A stretch of DNA of 64,000 bases. Source: Clostridia bacterium. GTDB lineage: Bacteria; Bacillota; Clostridia; Christensenellales; Pumilibacteraceae. Below, piece by piece: positions 60,938 through 64,000 of the stretch (positions are counted from its first letter, which is position 1; each line of letters begins with the position of its first letter). The position numbers and the translations under genes were made by a program. The notes below the pieces were generated by a model. The model did not search any database. It saw only the letters and a program-made list of their open reading frames with translations, and was not told the origin of the DNA. The stretch lies in the NCBI GenBank assembly GCA_017500845.1, contig JAFVXY010000013.1, positions 52,468-116,467 on the forward strand, written 5' to 3'.

Positions 60938-61165
60938 TTATCTGTTTTTTGCATCGAACTTAGGGCAGTCCGTATAGCTGTTGGGCTTGTGTCGACAGTT
61001 GTACTTATAGCTTTGCGGCGCCCAGAAGTTATTGCACTTATATTCGCGATCCATACTGCTCCACCAGCACGACGTGCAATTTGTGCAACGCCTGTCCTTT
61101 TTTTCAAACGGTTCATTTTTGCCAAGTGCATCGGAAATTTTTTCTAAAAATCCAAAAAGTCCCAT
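60938..61165 (-). CDS. Small Cys-rich protein, paralogue 2
   Basis: 75 residues from the ATG at 61165, after a GAGGGGG ribosome binding site and a good promoter. MGLFGFLEKISDALGK is a hydrophobic-amphipathic start; then CTNCTSCWW, EYKCNNFW, NCRHKPNSYTDCPKF. The shared start with paralogue 1 and the Cys spacing point to tandem duplication. The long in-frame extension upstream has no ribosome binding site. Confidence 0.65.
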   Translation of the reverse strand: MGLFGFLEKISDALGKNEPFEKKDRRCTNCTSCWWSSMDREYKCNNFWAPQSYKYNCRHKPNSYTDCPKFDAKNR

Positions 61166-61196
61166 AATTACTATCCCCCTCTTTATGTATACATAT

Positions 61197-61225
61197 ATTG
61201 TACCACCACACAAAAGCATTGTCAA
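61197..61225 (-). promoter_or_regulatory. Promoter of the small Cys-rich gene pair
   Basis: -35 TTGACA (61220-61225), 17 nt, -10 TACAAT (61197-61202) on the minus strand. Confidence 0.7.
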
Positions 61226-61277
61226 GCACAAAAAGAAAAAATTAAAGATTTGTCGTTTTCCAAGCAAAGCAAGAGAC

Positions 61278-61306
61278 AAAAAGCACCTTGATTTAAGGTG
61301 CTTTTT
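61278..61306 (-). terminator. Terminator of the MarR-cysS operon
   Basis: AAAAAGCACCTT and AAGGTGCTTTTT form a 12 bp stem 21 nt past the cysS stop. Confidence 0.85.
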
Positions 61307-61327
61307 GCTTAACGCCACTAAGGAGTA

Positions 61328-62704
61328 TTACTTCTTTTTGATATCGTAGCCGTCTTTTTTGTCTATTACCACAAATCCGAGCTGAGCGATTTTATCGCGG
61401 AGAATATCGCTCTGCGCCCAGTCCTTATTTTTGCGCGCGGCAAGGCGTTGCTCGGCAAGGGCTGTTACCTCGTCGGGAACGTCCACCCTTTCCTCTTGCG
61501 GTACGGCATCGAGGCTAAGCCCGAATACTGCATCGAACTTTTGTACAAGGTCGTAAATTTGCTTGGACACAGGCTCTTTCAGCATACTCCAAAGCACGCC
61601 GAGCGCCATGGGAATATTTACGTCGTCGCTTACCGCGTCTGCAAATTCTTGTTCATATTTTGCCAATACGTCTAAAGGAATTTCGTTCTTGCCACCCTTA
61701 TGCTCGTTGATTAAGGTAAGCAATCTCGTGTACGCAGTCTTTGCCGCGTCCATGCCCGCAAAGGTAAAGTTGAGGGTCTTGCGGTAGTGAGTGTTAAGGC
61801 AGAAGTAGCGGAACATCATGGGCGAATAGCCCTTAGCCTCGAGGTCGCTTACCGTGTAGGTGTTGCCCAGCGACTTGCTCATCTTGCCGCCGTCCACCTG
61901 CATGAACTCACCGTGCATCCAGTAGTTGACGGTCTGATGACCCTCAAGCGCCTCACTTTGCGCAATCTCGTTTTCGTGATGGACGGGGATATGATCCACG
62001 CCGCCTGTGTGAATATCGAATCTGCTGCCGAGGTACTTTTTGCTCATTGCGCTGCATTCGATATGCCAGCCGGGATAACCCATGCCCCACGGCGACTCCC
62101 ACTGCATAATATGCTCCTTGGGAGCTTTTTTCCAAAGCGCGAAGTCGGCAGGGTGGCGCTTCTCATCGTTGACGTCCACGCGCGCACCTGCGATTTGGTT
62201 GTCGAGGTTAAGCCCGCTAAGCTTGCCGTACTCGGGGAACTTGGATATATCAAAGTAGATACCGTCGCTTGTTTCGTAGCCGTAGCCGAGCTCTACAAGC
62301 TTAACCACGTAGTTAAGCATATCGGTGATATGGTCGGTCGCCTTAGCCACCACCTCGGGCCTAGAGATATTAAGCTTAGCAAGGTCGGTCATAAACGCCT
62401 TGGTGTACATTTCGGCGATTTCGTAAACGGACTTTTGCTGTTCGCGGCTGGCCTTTGCCATCTTGTCCTCGCCCTCGTCACCGTCGCTAAGAAGGTGACC
62501 AACGTCAGTGACGTTCATTACGCCCTTGATTTTGTAGCCGCAATAGCGGAGCGCGCGCCTTACGCTGTCCATAAAAACGTACGCACGCATATTGCCTATG
62601 TGCGCAAAGTTGTAAACCGTCGGGCCGCACGAGTACATGGTAACCGTCTTGCCGATGGGGATAAATTCTTCCTTCTTGCGTGTAAGTGTGTTGTAAAGCC
62701 TCAT
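61328..62704 (-). CDS. cysS: Cysteinyl-tRNA synthetase
   Basis: Class I synthetase that charges tRNA-Cys in the cytoplasm. The 458 residues are normal. MYSCGPTVYNFAHIGN holds the zinc ligand Cys26 and the HIGH-type motif HIGN (35-38). Further marks are GWHIECSAMS, IHTGGVDHIPVHHENEIAQSEA, and the KMSKSLGN loop. The C-terminal helical domain ends in a lysine tail. AAGGAG precedes the ATG; the MarR-like gene lies 9 nt upstream, so both are co-transcribed. Confidence 0.97.
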   Translation of the reverse strand: MRLYNTLTRKKEEFIPIGKTVTMYSCGPTVYNFAHIGNMRAYVFMDSVRRALRYCGYKIKGVMNVTDVGHLLSDGDEGEDKMAKASREQQKSVYEIAEMYTKAFMTDLAKLNISRPEVVAKATDHITDMLNYVVKLVELGYGYETSDGIYFDISKFPEYGKLSGLNLDNQIAGARVDVNDEKRHPADFALWKKAPKEHIMQWESPWGMGYPGWHIECSAMSKKYLGSRFDIHTGGVDHIPVHHENEIAQSEALEGHQTVNYWMHGEFMQVDGGKMSKSLGNTYTVSDLEAKGYSPMMFRYFCLNTHYRKTLNFTFAGMDAAKTAYTRLLTLINEHKGGKNEIPLDVLAKYEQEFADAVSDDVNIPMALGVLWSMLKEPVSKQIYDLVQKFDAVFGLSLDAVPQEERVDVPDEVTALAEQRLAARKNKDWAQSDILRDKIAQLGFVVIDKKDGYDIKKK

Positions 62705-62713
62705 AATAGCTCC

Positions 62714-63124
62714 TTATATAAACGACAAAATGTTGATAGCGTCACTCATGATTTTTAGAGCGCGCTGGTAGTCCTTTTTGCTGTATCGCTCGTTGAGCAT
62801 ATCCTCGATGGCGCGAAGTCTGCCATCAAGATATTCCTTACCCTTGTCCGTGATGGCATACCAAACCGAACGCTTATCCAGCTCGGGCTTTTCCTTTACT
62901 ATAAGCCCGTCCTTTATCATCTCGGCAGCAATGAGCGCAACATTGGTTTTGGCAAGGTGAAGGGACGAAATTATATCCGAGGGCGGCAAGCTCTTGTCCC
63001 TTATCAGGAACAATATCTTGGTCTTTAGTGACAGCGTGTTTTTGGTCTTGCCGTACATATTCTCGCACATCGTTGCACCGCGCGTTGCTATGCGTAGCTC
63101 GACAAGCTTTTGTGCCAGTTCCAT
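62714..63124 (-). CDS. MarR-like winged-helix regulator
   Basis: 136 residues from the ATG at 63124, set by AAAGGAGGGCGAT. Pattern: dimer helix (ELAQKLVELRIATRGA), LSLKTKILFLIRDKSLPPSDIISSL, recognition helix region HLAKTNVALIAAEMIKDGLI, wing with ELDKRSVWYAITDKGKEYLD and a final helix. Typical MarR family order. First gene of an operon with cysS; what it senses is not shown by the sequence. Confidence 0.8.
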   Translation of the reverse strand: MELAQKLVELRIATRGATMCENMYGKTKNTLSLKTKILFLIRDKSLPPSDIISSLHLAKTNVALIAAEMIKDGLIVKEKPELDKRSVWYAITDKGKEYLDGRLRAIEDMLNERYSKKDYQRALKIMSDAINILSFI

Positions 63125-63176
63125 ATCGCCCTCCTTTGCCTGATTTGTTATACGAGCCCTTCTCTCGCCACTAATT

Positions 63177-63206
63177 ATTATATACTTACCCACGCCTCCT
63201 TGTCAA
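63177..63206 (-). promoter_or_regulatory. Promoter of the MarR-cysS operon
   Basis: -35 TTGACA (63201-63206) and -10 TATAAT (63177-63182), 18 nt apart on the minus strand. Copy 4 of the dispersed repeat abuts the -35 box. Confidence 0.75.
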
Positions 63207-63270
63207 GCAATCGAAGATTGTCTTTGGGCGCGGCGAGATTTTTATTCTACCCCAACTATTTTTGCACTAT
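63204..63270 (+). repeat. Dispersed intergenic repeat, copy 4 (truncated)
   Basis: cgaagattgtctttgggcgc then ggcgagatttttattctacc and tttgcactata align with the first two-thirds of copy 2; the second caagc unit is missing. Confidence 0.6.
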
Positions 63271-63280
63271 ACTTGCCAAC

Positions 63281-63318
63281 AAAAAAACGTGCTTACAAGT
63301 ATTTTACCCATAAGCACG
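63281..63318 (-). terminator. Terminator of the right-edge BspA-like gene
   Basis: CGTGCTTA (63288-63295) and TAAGCACG (63311-63318) form a stem followed in the minus direction by seven T residues. Its design and flanks resemble the terminator at 16338-16377. Confidence 0.75.
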
Positions 63319-63360
63319 CTTTGCTTAATTATTTATAAAACTGTTCTTCCCTTAGCCGCC

Positions 63361-64000
63361 CTATATATACATTATAAACTGAATATACTCGGCAAGCTCT
63401 TCTTCTCCCTTTGACACCAAATCGTTATAATACGCATAATAGCTTGCTTCATCATACACCCTAAAGCATACATTGTCGCTTCCCTCAAATGCTGTAGCAG
63501 ATATGTCGGTTATCCCCTCCGCAGCTGTTCTTAAAAGAATCGCCATTCCAAGATTGTCGCAGTTAGCAAAAGCACTTTCTCCTATTGCCTCTATACTGCT
63601 TGGGACTATTACGTCCTCTATCGCACAATTTATAAAACCGTTGTCAGCAATTCTCGTCACAGGCTCTCCATTGTACATAGAGGGTATTATAATCTCACCA
63701 ACCAAAGGATCTGCCCCCTTACTTACTTCATACGTTCCATTCTCAAGCAAAGTAAAGTTAAGCCCGGCAGTTTCGCGTACAACCATGTCCTCAAATCCCT
63801 GCGCTTCAAATTCTGCCACATATTCATTGTAAATGTAATCATCGTTTGGTACGATAATACGACCCAGTCTTTGGCAACCGTCAAACGCAGAATCTTCCAG
63901 CTCTAATATATCTGAGGTGCTTGAGGAATTTGACATGTTTGCATTTATACAAACAAACATTAGCATTACGCATCTCCCAAATGCACCCTCACCTATTGAC
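63361..64000 (-). CDS. BspA-like leucine-rich repeat protein (5' end outside window)
   Basis: C-terminal part of an LRR_5 surface protein. The frame is open to the right edge: beyond the first internal Met it continues upstream as SIGEGAFGRC, so the start lies outside the window. Repeats include LEDSAFDGCQRLGRIIVP, DNGFINCAIEDVIVPSSIEAIGESAF and DISATAFEGSDNVCFRVY, and one beta segment (NFTLLENGTYEVSKG) interrupts them. About 213 codons are visible. It ends without the YWHW-type C-terminal signature of the other BspA proteins. Confidence 0.85.
   Translation of the reverse strand, partial: SIGEGAFGRCVMLMFVCINANMSNSSSTSDILELEDSAFDGCQRLGRIIVPNDDYIYNEYVAEFEAQGFEDMVVRETAGLNFTLLENGTYEVSKGADPLVGEIIIPSMYNGEPVTRIADNGFINCAIEDVIVPSSIEAIGESAFANCDNLGMAILLRTAAEGITDISATAFEGSDNVCFRVYDEASYYAYYNDLVSKGEEELAEYIQFIMYI

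Overview
The window looks like a chromosome segment of an obligately anaerobic, probably gut-associated member of the Clostridia (Bacillota). The signs are an oxygen-sensitive class III ribonucleotide reductase with its radical-SAM activase, a group-B type [FeFe] hydrogenase, a PerR-like repressor next to rubrerythrin, several BspA-like leucine-rich-repeat surface proteins, AGGAGG-type ribosome binding sites and sigma-A type promoters (TTGACA-17-TATAAT). The organism cannot be named from the sequence alone.

Layout. 1-5 kb: purine operon on the minus strand, purE-purF-purM-purN-purH, with purH cut by the left edge. 5.2-7.8 kb: plus-strand uppP, tspO and nrdG (all apparently without a leader) around a minus-strand acyl carrier protein. 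7.9-11.5 kb: an accessory patch with a DUF4143 ATPase, one empty and one loaded copy of a small repeat-bounded element carrying a DUF559 gene, a BspA remnant and two membrane proteins. 11.7-15.3 kb: trxB and nrdD (fused to a glutaredoxin-like domain), with NrdR boxes and a structured leader. 15.4-18.5 kb: a frameshifted surface-protein remnant, a second DUF559 element between two copies of a hydrogenase gene tail, and the hydrogenase. 18.7-29.2 kb: a large BspA lipoprotein, a small lipoprotein, rubrerythrin and perR, a divergent XRE regulator pair, tRNA-Thr, dnaN, dusB, mazG and a YjzC-like protein.

29.3-60.0 kb is the centrepiece: fourteen minus-strand genes, tightly spaced, which could be read from one strong promoter near 60.1 kb. 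In transcription order they are an SPFH protein, two small helical proteins, a CbbX-like AAA ATPase, a third helical protein, a RuvB-like AAA protein fused to a PD-(D/E)XK nuclease-like domain, a 283-residue unknown, a SNF2 helicase, an 878-residue partner, a zinc-ribbon protein, a 2541-residue membrane-anchored repeat protein, a 259-residue unknown, a 1410-residue membrane-anchored LRR protein and a TIR-like/DUF6273 protein. Both AAA proteins begin with a similar helical domain resembling MIT, and the small helical proteins resemble ESCRT-III/PspA. My reading (inference) is an ESCRT-like membrane-remodelling machine tied to nucleic-acid motors, surface-exposed sensors or adhesins and a TIR-like component: a candidate undescribed conflict, recognition or envelope system.

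60.2-64 kb: a tail-anchored zinc-ribbon protein divergent from the island, two small Cys-rich paralogues, a MarR-like regulator with cysS, and another BspA-like gene running off the right edge. A dispersed intergenic repeat of about 90 bp occurs four times across the window.
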